Shown here: positions 1-10,803 of the stretch, piece by piece
How positions within the stretch are numbered: position 1 is the first letter of the stretch
Layout of the letters: the number at the start of each line of letters is the position of its first letter
Source: Candidatus Melainabacteria bacterium
GTDB lineage: Bacteria > Cyanobacteriota > Vampirovibrionia > Gastranaerophilales > Gastranaerophilaceae
Assembly (NCBI GenBank): GCA_022009935.1
Contig: CP091731.1
Location: forward strand, 868,001-932,000
Reading direction: 5' to 3'
DNA: 64,000 bases
Program-made: the position numbers and the translations under genes
Notes under the pieces: model-generated
What the model saw: the letters and a program-made list of their open reading frames with translations, nothing else
What the model was told of the DNA's origin: nothing
Database searches by the model: none

Positions 1-1
1 T

Positions 2-448
2 ATGGTAAAACATTTGGATAAAATTCCGGATGAAATATTGTTTCAAATGTATGAAACAATCACAGGTATGCCAATTAATGAGCCAAATAAAGATGAAATC
101 GTGGCAAATGTTGCAAGTCTTGATGACAAATCTTTCAAACGAGCTATGAAAGTTATGGAGCCTTTGGGTAAAATGATTATGATTTTTGAAATGGGCAGGA
201 TAAAACCTGAAATTTATGAAGAATTTTCACCTGAAGCTTTGACAAATCCTTATCGAGAACTTGACAAGGAAGAAATTATTAAAAATATGGCTGTGCTTGA
301 ACAAAAAAATCTTTTGAATATGGTGACTCAACTGCCTGACGATTTAATGGCTATTGTTGCTTCTCAAATTGATACAACTAAATTTGCAAAGTTGTTGTAT
401 GAAGATTTCCGTGAAGTTTTATCAAAAATCGGACTTGCAAATGCTTAA
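2..448 (+). CDS. Hypothetical helical protein, possibly cut at its 5' end
   Basis: The frame is open for 148 codons from an ATG at base 2. No ribosome-binding site is visible because the window begins there, so the real start may lie upstream. The product is acidic and looks all-helical, with no membrane segment or signal peptide. Two stretches, LDKIPDEILFQM near the start and TQLPDDLMAIV near residue 108, look like copies of one degenerate helical unit. I do not recognise a family. A 90-bp AT-rich gap separates it from the glycosyltransferase gene. Function unknown. Confidence 0.6.
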   Translation: MVKHLDKIPDEILFQMYETITGMPINEPNKDEIVANVASLDDKSFKRAMKVMEPLGKMIMIFEMGRIKPEIYEEFSPEALTNPYRELDKEEIIKNMAVLEQKNLLNMVTQLPDDLMAIVASQIDTTKFAKLLYEDFREVLSKIGLANA

Positions 449-538
449 TATAATATAATTTAATTTACTTACGTCTTGTTAAATGTTATTAAATCTGCTA
501 AAATAATAAAAATTATAAAAATTTAGCGGAACAATAAA

Positions 539-1295
539 ATGCATTTAAAAAAATTTAATGTTTTAGGTTTTGATGTTGATATTATTAATTTTCATGATGC
601 GCTTAAGTTGACACTTCAAAGACTTCAAGAAAACAACAACACGCACATTGTTACTATAAATCCTGAAATTATACAAGCCGGGAGCAAAGATGAAGAGTTA
701 AAAACAATACTTAAATCCGCAGACCTCACAATTGCTGATGGTGTTGGGGTTATGCTTGCTTTAAAATTAAGTGGAGTAAAAAATGCTTCAAGAATTCCTG
801 GAGTTGATTTTGCTTTCAATTTATTAAAAGAAGCGGCAAAACTTAACTATCCTGTTGCTTTAGTCGGTTCAAAAGATGAAATTATTAATAAAGCTTGCGA
901 AAATTTAAAACTTAAAATACCTGATTTAAACATAACTTATTGTCATAACGGTTTTTTTGATAAAAATGAAGAAAGTATTATCCGACAAGAAATCATAAGA
1001 ACTTCACCTAAAATTGTACTTGTGGCAATGGGTGGGAAAAAACAGGAGATGTTTATAAAAGATTTAAAAGATAAAATAGAAGGTTGTGTTTTTTATTGGT
1101 GTTGGTGGAAGCTTTGATGTTTGGTCCGGATATGTAAAACGAGCTCCTGTCGTTTTTCAAAAATTAGGACTTGAATGGTTATACCGTGTTATTTCGCAGC
1201 CAAGCAGGTTCAAGCGAATATTCCCGACTTTGCCAATGTTTTTAATAAAGGTTATAATAAGTAATATGTTGAAAGAAAGTGGTGGTAGCAATTGA
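539..1295 (+). CDS. WecG/TagA/CpsF-family glycosyltransferase (one frameshift)
   Basis: This family transfers N-acetylmannosamine(-uronic acid) or a related sugar to a lipid-linked carrier at the inner face of the membrane during surface-polymer synthesis. Family marks are NPEI at residues 41-44, ADGVG at 66-70, RIPGVD, and a C-terminal IGVGGSFDVWSG block followed by KRAP. The reading frame breaks in the T run at 1089-1094. Removing one T joins the ADGVG half to the IGVGGSFD half and gives about 251 residues, the usual family length. Its TGA overlaps the ATG of the transketolase gene (TGATG at 1293-1297), so the two are probably translationally coupled. Confidence 0.88.
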
Positions 1296-2138
1296 TGTTG
1301 AGAAATGAAGTTTGTTTGACAAGTGATGAAAAACAAAAATTGATATCAATGGCGAATGAAGTTCGTATTGATATTTTGGAAATGGTGTATAATGCAAAAA
1401 GCGGACACATTGGCGGTGCTTTTTCGTCGGTTGAATTATTGCTCACTTTGTTTTTTAAAAGCTTAAACCACAAAAAAACAATGACATTGATTATTGTTAT
1501 CGTGACAGGTTTATTTTGTCAAAAGGTCATGCTAGTGCTTTATATTATGCTGTTTTAGCACAATTTGGGTATATAAAAAAAGAAGAACTTTTGACTTTTC
1601 GTAAACTTGGCTCAAAACTTCAAGGACATCCTTCCAAAAATTTTTAGATTGCATTGAAGTGTCAACAGGCTCTTTGGGACAAAGGGTTGTCTATTGCAAA
1701 TGGAATTGCATTGGGTTTGAAACTTGATAAAAATGAAACATCTAAAGTTTTTGTTTTGCTAGGTGATGGTGAGCTTCAAGAAGGTAGCGTTTGGGAAGCC
1801 GTTATGAGTGCAACACATAATAAATTAAACAATATCATTGCAATTGTTGATAAAAATGATTTACAAATTGATGGCAAAACTGATGATGTAATGTCGCTTT
1901 CAAACTTGAGCCAAAAATTTGAAAGTTTTGGTTGGAATGTTCATCAAATTGACGGACACAATTATGACAAAATTTATGAGGCTTATGAAAAAGCAAAGTT
2001 ATCAAAAGAAAAACCAACTTGTATAATTGCAAATACAAAAAAGGCTATGGCGTTTCTTTTATGAGTGACAATAAAGATTGGCATGGCAAAGCACCAAATG
2101 TTGATGAATATAATAAGGCAATAGAGGAGCTTAAGTAA
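1295..2138 (+). CDS. Transketolase, N-terminal subunit (several frameshifts)
   Basis: This is the thiamin-diphosphate-binding half of a split transketolase, acting in the non-oxidative pentose phosphate pathway. Marks in order are SGHIGGAFS near residue 33, SKGHASALYY, a GQGLSIANG block, and the cofactor motif GDGELQEG. The frame shifts at the A7 run near 1472, the T5 run near 1641, CAAAGGG near 1680 and the A6 run near 2037; each is cured by one base. The repaired product ends in SFMSDNKDWHGKAPN and is about 280 residues, normal for a split subunit. ATG 1295 is chosen because it overlaps the stop of the preceding gene. The C-terminal subunit follows 7 bp later. Confidence 0.9.
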
Positions 2139-2145
2139 ACGAATT

Positions 2146-3107
2146 ATGAAAAATATTTTAAATGACAATAAAAATAAACAATCAATGAGAAATATTTATG
2201 GAGAAACACTTGCTTCATTTGGTGAAAAAAGAGAAGATATAGTTGTTTTAGATGCTGATTTATCAAGTTCTACCAAAACAAACATTTTTGCAAAAAAAAT
2301 ACCCTGACAGATTTTTTAATGTTGGCATTGCTGAACAAAATTTAATTACGCAAGCTTGCGGGTTAAGCCTGACAGGTAAAAAAGCTTATGTGTCTTCTTT
2401 TGCAATGTTTGCAACAGGTCGAGCTTGGGAACAAATACGAAATACTTTGTGTTATAACGATTTGGATGTCAAAATTGTTGCAACACATTGTGGTTTAACA
2501 GTTGGTGAAGATGGGGCTTCACATCAGGCATTGGAAGATATTGCCATTATGAAAGCTATTCCGAATATGATGATTTATTCCCCTTGTGATGCTTTTGAAA
2601 CAAAAAAAATACTTGAATTTTCATTATCATACAATAAACCTATGTATATCAGACTATCGCGTTGTGATGTTTATGATGTTTTAGACAAACAATACCATTT
2701 TAATCCATATAAAGCTTACACTCTGTTAGAAGGCAACGATGCAACCATTATTTCAACAGGTGAGTTTAGTTATAATGCTATTAAAGCTGCAAAAAATATT
2801 AAAAGAAGAAAAAGATTTAAATATAGAAGTTATACATATTGGCATGATAAAACCGATTGATAAAGAAAGCATTATAAAAGCAGCTCAAAAACAAAAACCT
2901 ATATTTACTTTGGAAAACCATTCAGTTATAGGCGGGCTTGGGTCATCTGTTTGTGATGTCGTTTGTGCTTCAGATTACCCTTGTCGTGTTATAAAATTTG
3001 GAGTTAATGATGTTTTTGGTCAATCCGGAACACCTGACGGATTGCTTGAATATTACAATTTAACTCCAAAACAAATTGCAAATGAAATAAAAAAATATTT
3101 AGTGTAA
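2146..3107 (+). CDS. Transketolase, C-terminal subunit (frameshifts)
   Basis: This is the pyrimidine-binding and C-terminal half of the split transketolase, the partner of the gene immediately upstream. It has the GIAEQNL motif with the catalytic Glu, the block SSFAMFATGRAWEQIRN, and GEDGASHQALED. The C-terminal domain runs through GMIKPIDKESI and FGQSGTPDGLLEYY. Breaks lie in the A8 run near 2290 (one A too many) and near 2790. Repaired length is about 320 residues. Such two-subunit transketolases are common in anaerobes, so the split between the genes is normal and only the internal breaks are abnormal. Confidence 0.9.
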
Positions 3108-3145
3108 AATATAAGTGTAAAAAGGTTTAGTGAAGCTTAAAAAAT

Positions 3146-3821
3146 ATGATAAAATTAATAAATGTATCAAAAAAAATATAAAAACACGTATGCACTAAAA
3201 AACGTAAATTTAAATATTAATGCAGGAGAATTTGTATTTTTAACCGGTGCATCAGGCGCCGGCAAGTCAACATTGATGAAACTTTTATATCGTGAAGAAA
3301 CACCTTCAAACGGTGTCGTAACAATTGGAAATGTAAATGTTGCAAATTTACCAAATTATAAAGTTCCAAATTTGCGTCGTTGCATGGGGATTGTTTTTCA
3401 AGATTATAAATTGCTTCACAATCAAAGCGTATATGACAATGTAGCTTATGTTATAAGGACTTTGGGCTACAGTTCAAGAGAAATTGAAGCAAGAGTTTTG
3501 GGTGCTTTAAAAATAGTTGATTTGGATAATAAAATAAAAGCAAAAGCAAGTGAACTTTCAGGCGGAGAACAACAACGTGTATCAATTGCTCGAGCAATTG
3601 TGAATGGACCGCCTTTACTTATAGCCGATGAACCTACAGGAAACTTGGACCCTAAAAATTCACTTGAAATTATGCAAATTCTTGAACAAATAAATCTAAA
3701 AGGAATTACATTAATCATTTCAACACATGATAAAGCAATGGTAAATCATTTTCGAAAGAGAGTAATAACTTTGCAAAACGGCGAAATAGTGCGAGATGAG
3801 TTAGGCGGTACTTATGAGTAA
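3146..3821 (+). CDS. ftsE: Cell-division ATP-binding protein FtsE
   Basis: FtsE is the ATPase of the FtsEX complex, which couples the divisome to peptidoglycan hydrolases at the inner membrane. Visible motifs are Walker A GASGAGKST, the Q-loop FQDYKLL, the ABC signature LSGGEQQRVS, Walker B LLIADEPTG and the switch His in ISTHDKA. I place the start at ATG 3146 (MIKLINVSKKYKNTYALKN) and not at an internal ATG at 3162. One A too many in the A8 run at 3169-3176 hides the true start. The repaired product is about 225 residues. The stop overlaps the ftsX start (ATGAGTAA at 3814-3821). Confidence 0.93.
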
Positions 3822-4726
3822 TACACGAAATACAATAAAAAAACACGTAAAACCTCATATTCCAAAAAAGATCTCATAACTGAATTGAGAATTATTTATC
3901 GCATAGTTATGGAAGCTTTTGTATAGTATAAAACGCACAGGTTGGGTAAATTTGGCAATAATTTCAACGCTTGTTGCCATACTTACAATATTTGGTGCAT
4001 TATTTAGAACCTCAATATCAGTGTCAACTTTTGCACAGTCAATAGGAAATTCTTTGCAGCTTTCAGTATATGTAAAACCTCAATACGATACACGAATGCT
4101 TGCAGAGTCAATTTCTCATATAAATAATGTAAAATCAACGAAAATTATCCCAAAAAGAAACATCTTGGAATAAATTACGAAAAGAAATGGACATGCCAAA
4201 CATCAAGAACCCGCTTCCTGACACTATTCATGTACAAATTGATGAGCCTAAAAACCTAGAGGTTGTTTTTCAAAAAATAAAAACCTTAAACGGTGTTGAA
4301 GATTTAAACTATGCAAAAGACATAGCTCAAAAAATGGAAATATTTAATTCGGTTGTCAGAACTGTTACTATTATTGTTATAATTATTGCAGCTATTTTGA
4401 CAATAACAATAATAAACAACACAATTCAACTCGTTATACAATCGAGAAAAGATGAAATTGAAATAATGCGACTTATGGGTGTGAGCAATTGGTATATAAG
4501 AACTCCTTTAATTCTTCAAGGTGCGATATATGGATTTTTAAGTGCAATTATATCTCTTTTACCAATGTCCGCAATACAAAACGGTTTAAATAATGTTCAT
4601 CATTTCTTTATGATACCATCACCTATATTTGCTGATAAATTAGTTTCTGTTGCCATTTTTATTTTGGCAATCATCTTCGCTGCAGGTGGTAGTATATTAT
4701 CAATAAAAAAACATATTCAGGTATAA
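3814..4726 (+). CDS. ftsX: Cell-division permease-like protein FtsX (frameshifts)
   Basis: FtsX is the membrane partner of FtsE. It has a cytoplasmic N-terminus, a first membrane helix (LAIISTLVAILTIFGAL), a large external loop, and three C-terminal helices starting around VTIIVIIIAAILTITII. The segment after the second helix, SRKDEIEIMRLMGVSNWYI, is a strong FtsX signature. Breaks occur near 3870-3920 and near 4165. The repaired product is about 300 residues, the normal size. ftsE and ftsX overlap by 8 bp and are clearly one operon with the HDOD gene that starts 8 bp after. Confidence 0.9.
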
Positions 4727-4733
4727 ATAAAAA

Positions 4734-5529
4734 ATGAATAATAATATGCAAAATATAATAAACAAATATGATGCTCTTCCTGCTATGCCAAATGTAGTCA
4801 TGAAAGCATTAAATATAATAAAAACTGAAAATTCCGGCTTAAAAGAACTTGCACAAATTATATCATACGACCATTCTTTAACAACTGAAGTTCTAAAACT
4901 TGTAAATTCAGCATATTATGGACTTCCAAAACAAATTACTTCAATACAAAATGCTATATCCCTTTTAGGATTTAATGAAATACGCAAAACGGTCATAGCT
5001 ATAACATTGAAACCAATGCTTACCTCACGTGGTGGAAGGGATTTGTGGGAACATTCGATAATCTCGGCTGTTGCTTGTGAAATGCTTGCCAAGCAAGTTA
5101 ATATAATAAAACCTGAAGATGCTTTTGTTGTTGCTTTTTACACGATATAGGCAAAATTGTATTAAATCATTCATCACCAATAGCTTACAATAAAGTGAAA
5201 ACACTTGTTGCCGAAGGAAATAATATACTTGAGGTTGAAAATCTTTTAATCGGCACAACTCACACAGATGTTGGGTTTAAGCTTGCTAAAAATGGCAATT
5301 GCCTGTCATTATTGCAAATTGCATTAAATATCACCACAATCCCATCCAATCCTCTATTTCAAATGTTGTAGGGCTTGTTACGTATGCTGATATTATTGCA
5401 CACTGTGATTATACCAATAAAAATATTGACAGCATAAAGAAACTTACACGACTTGAAAATGACACTGTTGATAAACTTTCAGATGGTATTTTCGAACAAG
5501 CTTCAAAATTGATTGAAAGTATTAATTAA
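4734..5529 (+). CDS. HDOD-domain protein (frameshifts)
   Basis: HDOD domains are HD-superfamily folds that usually lack catalysis and serve in signalling. The start MNNNMQNIINKYDALPAMPNVVMKAL matches the family, as does ISYDHSLTTEVLKLVNSAYYG near residue 42 and the block ISLLGFNEIRKTVIA. The middle LHDIGKIVLNH retains an H-D pair once the break near 5138 is repaired. A second break lies near 5290. Repaired length is about 264 residues. It follows ftsX by 8 bp, so it is probably cotranscribed with ftsEX. Its stop overlaps the stop of the convergent gene, leaving no room for a terminator. Confidence 0.85.
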
Positions 5530-6436
5530 GCTTTTAAAGCCATATTTTGTGTTTGAGGTTTGTTTTTTGCATTTTGTTCTTCTTGAACCATCTTACGCAC
5601 TGTTTTTTCATTAAACTTAGGCAATGCCACACCCAATAACAATGGAACAAGCAAGAATGTTGACAAGAAATCAAAAAAGCTATTCATAAATTTCGCTTTT
5701 TTTACAAAATTGTTATCTGTTTTTTCGAACAAACTTGTTAATTCTTTTAAAACATTTGCTTTGTCTTTTGATTTATTAATATTATTAAACATTTCTGCAA
5801 CATCAGTTTTTGAAGCTTTTTTCAAAATCAGCTGCTGCATTTTGAGGTTTAAATTTTGTGTATAAATCAGAAACTAAACCTTTTAGTTTTTTATCAGATG
5901 AAAAAGAATTTTTTGCATCTCCGCCATTATCATTTAAAAATTTCGAAAATCCGTAAAAACCTTCTTTATAATCATTAATTTTGCTATATTTTGAAACAAG
6001 TTGCGAACTTGAGAGAATATTTGTTGAGCCCAAAGGATTAAATAAATTTAAAGTTTTTACAAACGGATTTGCTTTTGTGATTACCTGCAAGCAAGGCATA
6101 GCCTGATTTTTTAGCAGATAAAGCCGACATAATATTTCTTAAAGAAAATGACCCCATCATCATAACAAGAACTGTTATAACATCTCTTTGGATAATTTCA
6201 GTGCGTTCTGTGTTATCACGAGCTTTTATTAAACGTGGAAGCAAAATAGCACCAAATGATACAATCCCCAAAACCAAAACAGGCATAGAAACACCCGAGT
6301 ATTCAAGTTGTTGGTTAAGTTTGCGCCAAAAAACCGCTTGGATTTGCCCCAAAGGCAACATTTGATGATTTGTTTTTGTGTTTTGTTTTATATTTTTAGT
6401 ATTATAAATATTTGTTTGGAAATTATTAACTTTCAA
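5526..6436 (-). CDS. Membrane protein of unknown function (frameshifts)
   Basis: The start is TTG at 6436, chosen because a strong ribosome-binding site (AAAGGAGG) lies about 8 bases upstream inside the end of the preceding gene. About 303 residues after repair. Near the N-terminus are two hydrophobic stretches (SMPVLVLGIVSFGAILLP and DVITVLVMMMGSF); another is near the C-terminus (FLSTFLLVPLLLGVALP), followed by a charged tail. Breaks are near 6085 and 5822. It forms an operon with the upstream gene, which has a similar plan with a C-terminal membrane helix followed by PK. The two may be distant paralogues. I recognise no named family. Confidence 0.7.
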
Positions 6437-7458
6437 TTGAAACCTCCTTTTGAGGTGTAGTGTCAGCTATAGCTTCTTGATTTTGTGGTTTTAGCCCTGC
6501 CAAAGCAGGATTTTCTTTGCTTCGCATATATAACTTGGGAACATTTGAAACAACTGCTATTGTTCCTACTGTCATTAAAATATTTAATAGTACACGGAAT
6601 ATACTTCTTGATTTATTAAATCCTTTGACAAATTTTTCCGGATTAAATGATTTTTGTGATTTTTTTCACACTATTTGACATATCTTTTGTATAATTGGCA
6701 AGTTCTCCGAAAAATTTTGAAATATTGCGACCGAATTTATTTGTTTTTCCAACCGTAACCTTGACAAAATCCTGTGAAGCATCGTCTGAATTTTGTTTGA
6801 TTATTTGTGTAATCTCATCGCCAAGTTTACTTAAAATATCGTCTTTTGACCCTTCTTGAGCCTTGTTAAGTAATCTTTTAAAGAACCCTTTTTAGGAGCT
6901 TTCAAAGCTTTTTCAAATTGTGAAGCAAACCCTTTTGCTTTTTTGTTCTATATCACCTTTGTAATTTGCATTTTCAAGTATATTTTTAAATACATCTTTA
7001 TAAAATGCAGTACTTAAAGCTTTGTCATCACTTAGATTTTTTACATTTTTCAAAGTATCAGACAAAATATCGCTTAAGCTGTTGATTGTATTGACTGAAA
7101 CTTCACCTGCTTTATGCCATATTGTTGAAGTTTTTTAAAATGGCGGCAGGGACCAAAAACAATAAAGGCCCTGTAACAAATTCACGAATTGCCACTTCTC
7201 CGGCATATGTGCATAATTTGGATGTCCCAATTCTTCTCTATTTCTATCAAGAGCCGTTAGAGTTCTTGGGATGTTTGTACCAAACATGTCTTGAATTGTA
7301 AAAGAAGCAGCCATTCCACCACGTTCAATTGCATCCATAGTGGCAACAACTACACCATCAACCCCTTTAAAAGAGGTCCTTGTGTCTTTTTTATATTCTT
7401 TTTTTGGCATTCCACTATAATTTAAATTACCGTTAAAATTATTTCGACTTATTTCCAT
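6426..7458 (-). CDS. Membrane protein of unknown function, operon partner of the next gene (frameshifts)
   Basis: Reading on the minus strand, ATG 7458 is preferred over ATG 7464 because AAAGGA sits seven bases before it. The N-terminus is polar with a TSFKGVDG motif, then a hydrophobic stretch (FVTGPLLFLVPAAIL), a long charged helical middle and a C-terminal membrane helix (LLNILMTVGTIAVVSNVPKLY). The tail ends in TTPQKEVSIES. Breaks are visible near 7160, 6945, 6885, 6665 and 6570. The repaired length is about 340 residues. The stop lies 11 bases inside the next gene, so translation is probably coupled. Family and role unknown; an envelope function is only a guess from the helices. Confidence 0.65.
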
Positions 7459-7490
7459 AAACATTCCTTTACTTATGTTATAAAAACCGT

Positions 7491-7521
7491 AAAAAAAAAT
7501 TTGCTAGTTATCCTAGCAAAT
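7491..7521 (-). terminator. Intrinsic terminator on the minus strand
   Basis: A 9-bp perfect stem (ATTTGCTAG / CTAGCAAAT) with a 5-base loop is followed on the minus strand by eight or nine T. It would stop transcripts arriving from the coiled-coil gene, or act as an attenuator about 35 bp before the next minus-strand gene. Confidence 0.75.
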
Positions 7522-7552
7522 GTTAACAATTTTTACAAAAATATAATGTTTA

Positions 7553-7580
7553 TTGGATTTTTTTCCTTTTGTAATACAAT
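7553..7580 (+). promoter_or_regulatory. Promoter of tRNA-Ala
   Basis: TTGGAT at 7553-7558, a 16-base spacer and TACAAT at 7575-7580 form a good sigma-70-type promoter ending 14 bp before the mature tRNA. Confidence 0.6.
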
Positions 7581-7594
7581 AATTATAGTTATTT

Positions 7595-7667
7595 GGGACA
7601 TTGGCGCAGCTGGTAGCGCACAACACTGGCAGTGTTGGGGTCAGGGGTTCAAATCCCCTATGTTCCA
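7595..7667 (+). tRNA. tRNA-Ala (anticodon GGC)
   Basis: A full cloverleaf can be drawn. The acceptor is GGGACAT/ATGTTCC, the D stem GCGC/GCGC with GG in the loop, the anticodon stem CAACA/TGTTG with loop CTGGCAG, and the T stem AGGGG/CCCCT with TTCAAAT. The anticodon is GGC. The G3:U70 wobble pair that alanyl-tRNA synthetase reads is present and the discriminator is A73. The CCA end is not encoded. Confidence 0.95.
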
Positions 7668-7680
7668 AATACATAATATC

Positions 7681-10586
7681 TTATTTGGCTAGTGTCTTAG
7701 TCCAATCTTGAAATTTTTCAAGACCTCTTTGAGCCCAATTTGAATAAAGCTTAAGTTGGGATTGAATGCTTATAGGTAATTTTTTTAATTGTTTATTTAA
7801 ATCATTAAAAGAGTTTGTAAGTAAGGCTCTATAGTTTACTATTGCGTGCGAATCAGACCCTCATTTATTGTTCGTTCATAATTATAACGTTCTTGCATTA
7901 TATCGGATGTTTTATTTTTTTATATTTGACAAAGTATCTATTAATGTTTTATTAGATGATATTATATCCCTAGTACTCAAAGACAGTACAGCTATTGGTT
8001 TTGTCTGATTAAATTGTTTTTTCAAGTTGTGTTGCACGATCTTTAATAGCTTCATCTTGTGCATTGTTATAGTCTTTTTTTGATTGTTCTAATTTATTTT
8101 GATAATATGTTAAATATTGTGCAATTTTTTGTCTATTGTTCGGATTATTTAATATAGTCGTATTTGTTTCTGCTTTTTTATCAATATAAAGATCGTTAAA
8201 TACTTTTAATACCTTATTAAATAATTCAGGTTCTTCATCCGGTTTTGATGATGCATTATTCAAATATTCATTTAACACCTCTTCAACTTGAAGACAACCT
8301 TTCCAATCTGAAAGTACATTTTCGCGCAAATAATCTATTTTTTGTTGAGTTGTATAATTTTTTACATTATTAATAGCTTTAAACCATCCTAAAGCATTTG
8401 ATTCTTTTTCAATAGCATTTATACTACTAGCATCGTCATCAAATACATTTTTTAAACAATTTCTATTTTCATAAATAGCATTTGCATTATTATTAATTGA
8501 TTCAAATAGTCTTATAGCTGTTTGGTAACGTTGAATCTCAGGCAATAATGTGTCTTCATTTTTAACTTCCAACTTGTTATCCTTAATATATTTTTGTTTA
8601 TCTTCAAAGCTCATTCCTTTTAATTCAGCATTTTCTACAAGCTCGTTTATTATTTTAGAAAATTTTTCAATCCAGCCCTTATTCACATCATTTCCAAATT
8701 CTTGAATTAATACTTTTATCTCATCTATTTTTTTTTTTGCTTCTTGAGGATTCTTAACTGTAACTTTTTTTAATTGTTCCTTTAAATCTACTAATTTCGA
8801 TTGATTTATAAGTTTATTTAAATATATATAACTTTGAACTATTGGTATTGTTGAATATTGCTTAACTTGTTCTGAAAGTTCTTTAGTATCTTGATTAGAA
8901 GCTTGGGCTTCTTTTAATTGCTTATTTAAATTTTTATATTCTTTAACATCTTGCTCATCTTCCAAATCCTTGATTTGTTCAGATAAACAATCAATGCTTG
9001 GCATACAAATACTAGCATCTTGCTGCTTCATTTTTTCTTGTAAAGTTTCATACAATTGAATTTGAGACTCATAGCCAGCAATTTGGCTTTGAAGTTCAGT
9101 TTCTTGACTAATCATTTTTTCAGTTTCAATAAATGTCTTATCATTAGAGCCTAATTCTTGAGCTATTGTTCTCATATCCTCTCTTGGTATAATATATTCT
9201 AACAAATATTCAAAACATTCTTCAAGATGTTTTGTAATCTCAGCATCAGTTTTAAATTGTTTTAAAGGCGAGTTTAATTTGGCATCATTTATAATCATTT
9301 CATCTATAGATGCATCTCCATAGGTGCCAAAAAAATACCTCAACAAAATGAGAACTGCAGGAAAATCTCCCATAATCTTGAGGCCGACACTTTTAATAAT
9401 TCACATAAAGATTGTTCCATGTTTTTTTGCACGTATTCATCAAGTTTTTCTACAATTTTTTTTGGCATGTTCTTTTCGAGCTTCATCTGTACCTTTATCT
9501 TGAAAACAAAACTCTCCATATTCAAGCCCACATTTCTCTTCAAATTGACTTAAGATTTGAGTTGCTCTTGCACCCATTTCCATTGGATCTGCAAGATAAT
9601 TTTTAAATTGAACATTTTTTGGATCATATGATGAATTTTCGTATTTTACAACAAGTTTTTTGAGCTTGGTCTGATAATTTTGATTTATGAATTCCAGAAA
9701 ACCTTAAAAAGTATTGAGTATAATGTGTTAATTCATGAAGCATATAACCTTCAAATATTCCCCTTATAGCAACTTAAATTATCTTCTAAATATTGCAATG
9801 TTGGGCAGTTACTTAGCATTGAAACAACATTATAGGTTGGGTTTGTAAATCCAACAGACTCAAATTTTGAAAAACATAATTCAACGGCTCTATGTTCTGC
9901 AAGCTTTTCAAGCCCATCGCCTTTCATTATTTGTGAATATACCTTTTCAAACATATTAAAACATTTGCGAATATTGTCAATATTGGTTTTACAACCGTTG
10001 ATATTGGATTCAATTGCAGTTTTTACTTTTTATTTACATCTATTAATTGTTTTTTTTTGTTCGTCAACTTTCAACTGATTAAATTCTTTTTGAAAATTCC
10101 CAATATTGGTATTATAAAAAATTTTCACCAAAAATTTCTTTCATCATTGATTCTTTAATTTTTGGTTCAATTAACGGATTGTCTTGTTCATTATAATCCG
10201 CCATATCACGTATAATATTAAGTTCCAGACTTGTATATTTTGACAAATCATCAATCTTATTTATCTTGTGCATCATTAAATATTGATTTGAAATTAAACA
10301 ATTTTTTAAATGCCTCTTTTTTTCTCATCTTTAGGCAAACTCGCTTTTAATCTTTGAATTTCTTGAGTTCCTACTGTATCAATTTTATTATCATCTTTTT
10401 TTGTAGTTACCAAAGATTTTCCCTGAGCCACAATAGCATCGGATGCTTCTTTATCTATTTCTTGTGTACCTGTTGATTCATCTAATTTCTCTTTTATTTT
10501 CGTTTTTTCACATTTTTGGGTAAATTTGGTGATAATTTTGTCATACTATCTGATTTAGTTAACTTTACAGGCTTTCCGCTATTCAT
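7681..10586 (-). CDS. Large coiled-coil protein with an HExxH zinc-peptidase-like motif (many frameshifts)
   Basis: Starting at ATG 10586 (MNSGKPVKLTKSDSM) and repaired at about ten breaks, this is one protein of about 960 residues ending DWTKTLAK. The middle holds MLHELTHYTQYF; the HELTH codons are at 9723-9737. About 50 residues later comes LADPMEMGARA, whose Glu is well placed as the third zinc ligand of a gluzincin. The C-terminal half (8009-9373) is long, charged, Gln/Lys/Glu-rich and coiled-coil-like. There is no signal peptide or membrane helix. It stands alone between two convergent or unrelated units. HExxH followed by P-x-E-x-x-A-R also occurs in polyvalent phage or effector proteins, so an effector-like peptidase is possible but unproven. 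Confidence 0.6.
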
Positions 10587-10803
10587 AATTTATAATTCCT
10601 CATTAAAAAATAACTATAACTGTAAAAGTTATACTATAAATATAAAAAAAATACTACTATAATTTTAGTATTTTTAACATTTCTTTACATTTTGACATGT
10701 TTGTAGGATTTTTATAAATTAATAAAGAATTTATAAAGATAAAGAAAACTTGTGCTACAATTAATATATAAGGAGAAGTTAAATTTATGAGGGAGTATAG
10801 ATT

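Noticed and set aside
625..819. Minus-strand ORF inside the glycosyltransferase gene
   Set aside because: Antisense shadow with no ribosome-binding site; the plus-strand frame has clear family motifs.
539..3107. Homopolymer-based phase variation or pseudogenes in the glycosyltransferase and transketolase genes
   Set aside because: The same kind of indel affects nearly every housekeeping gene in the window, so sequencing error explains it better.
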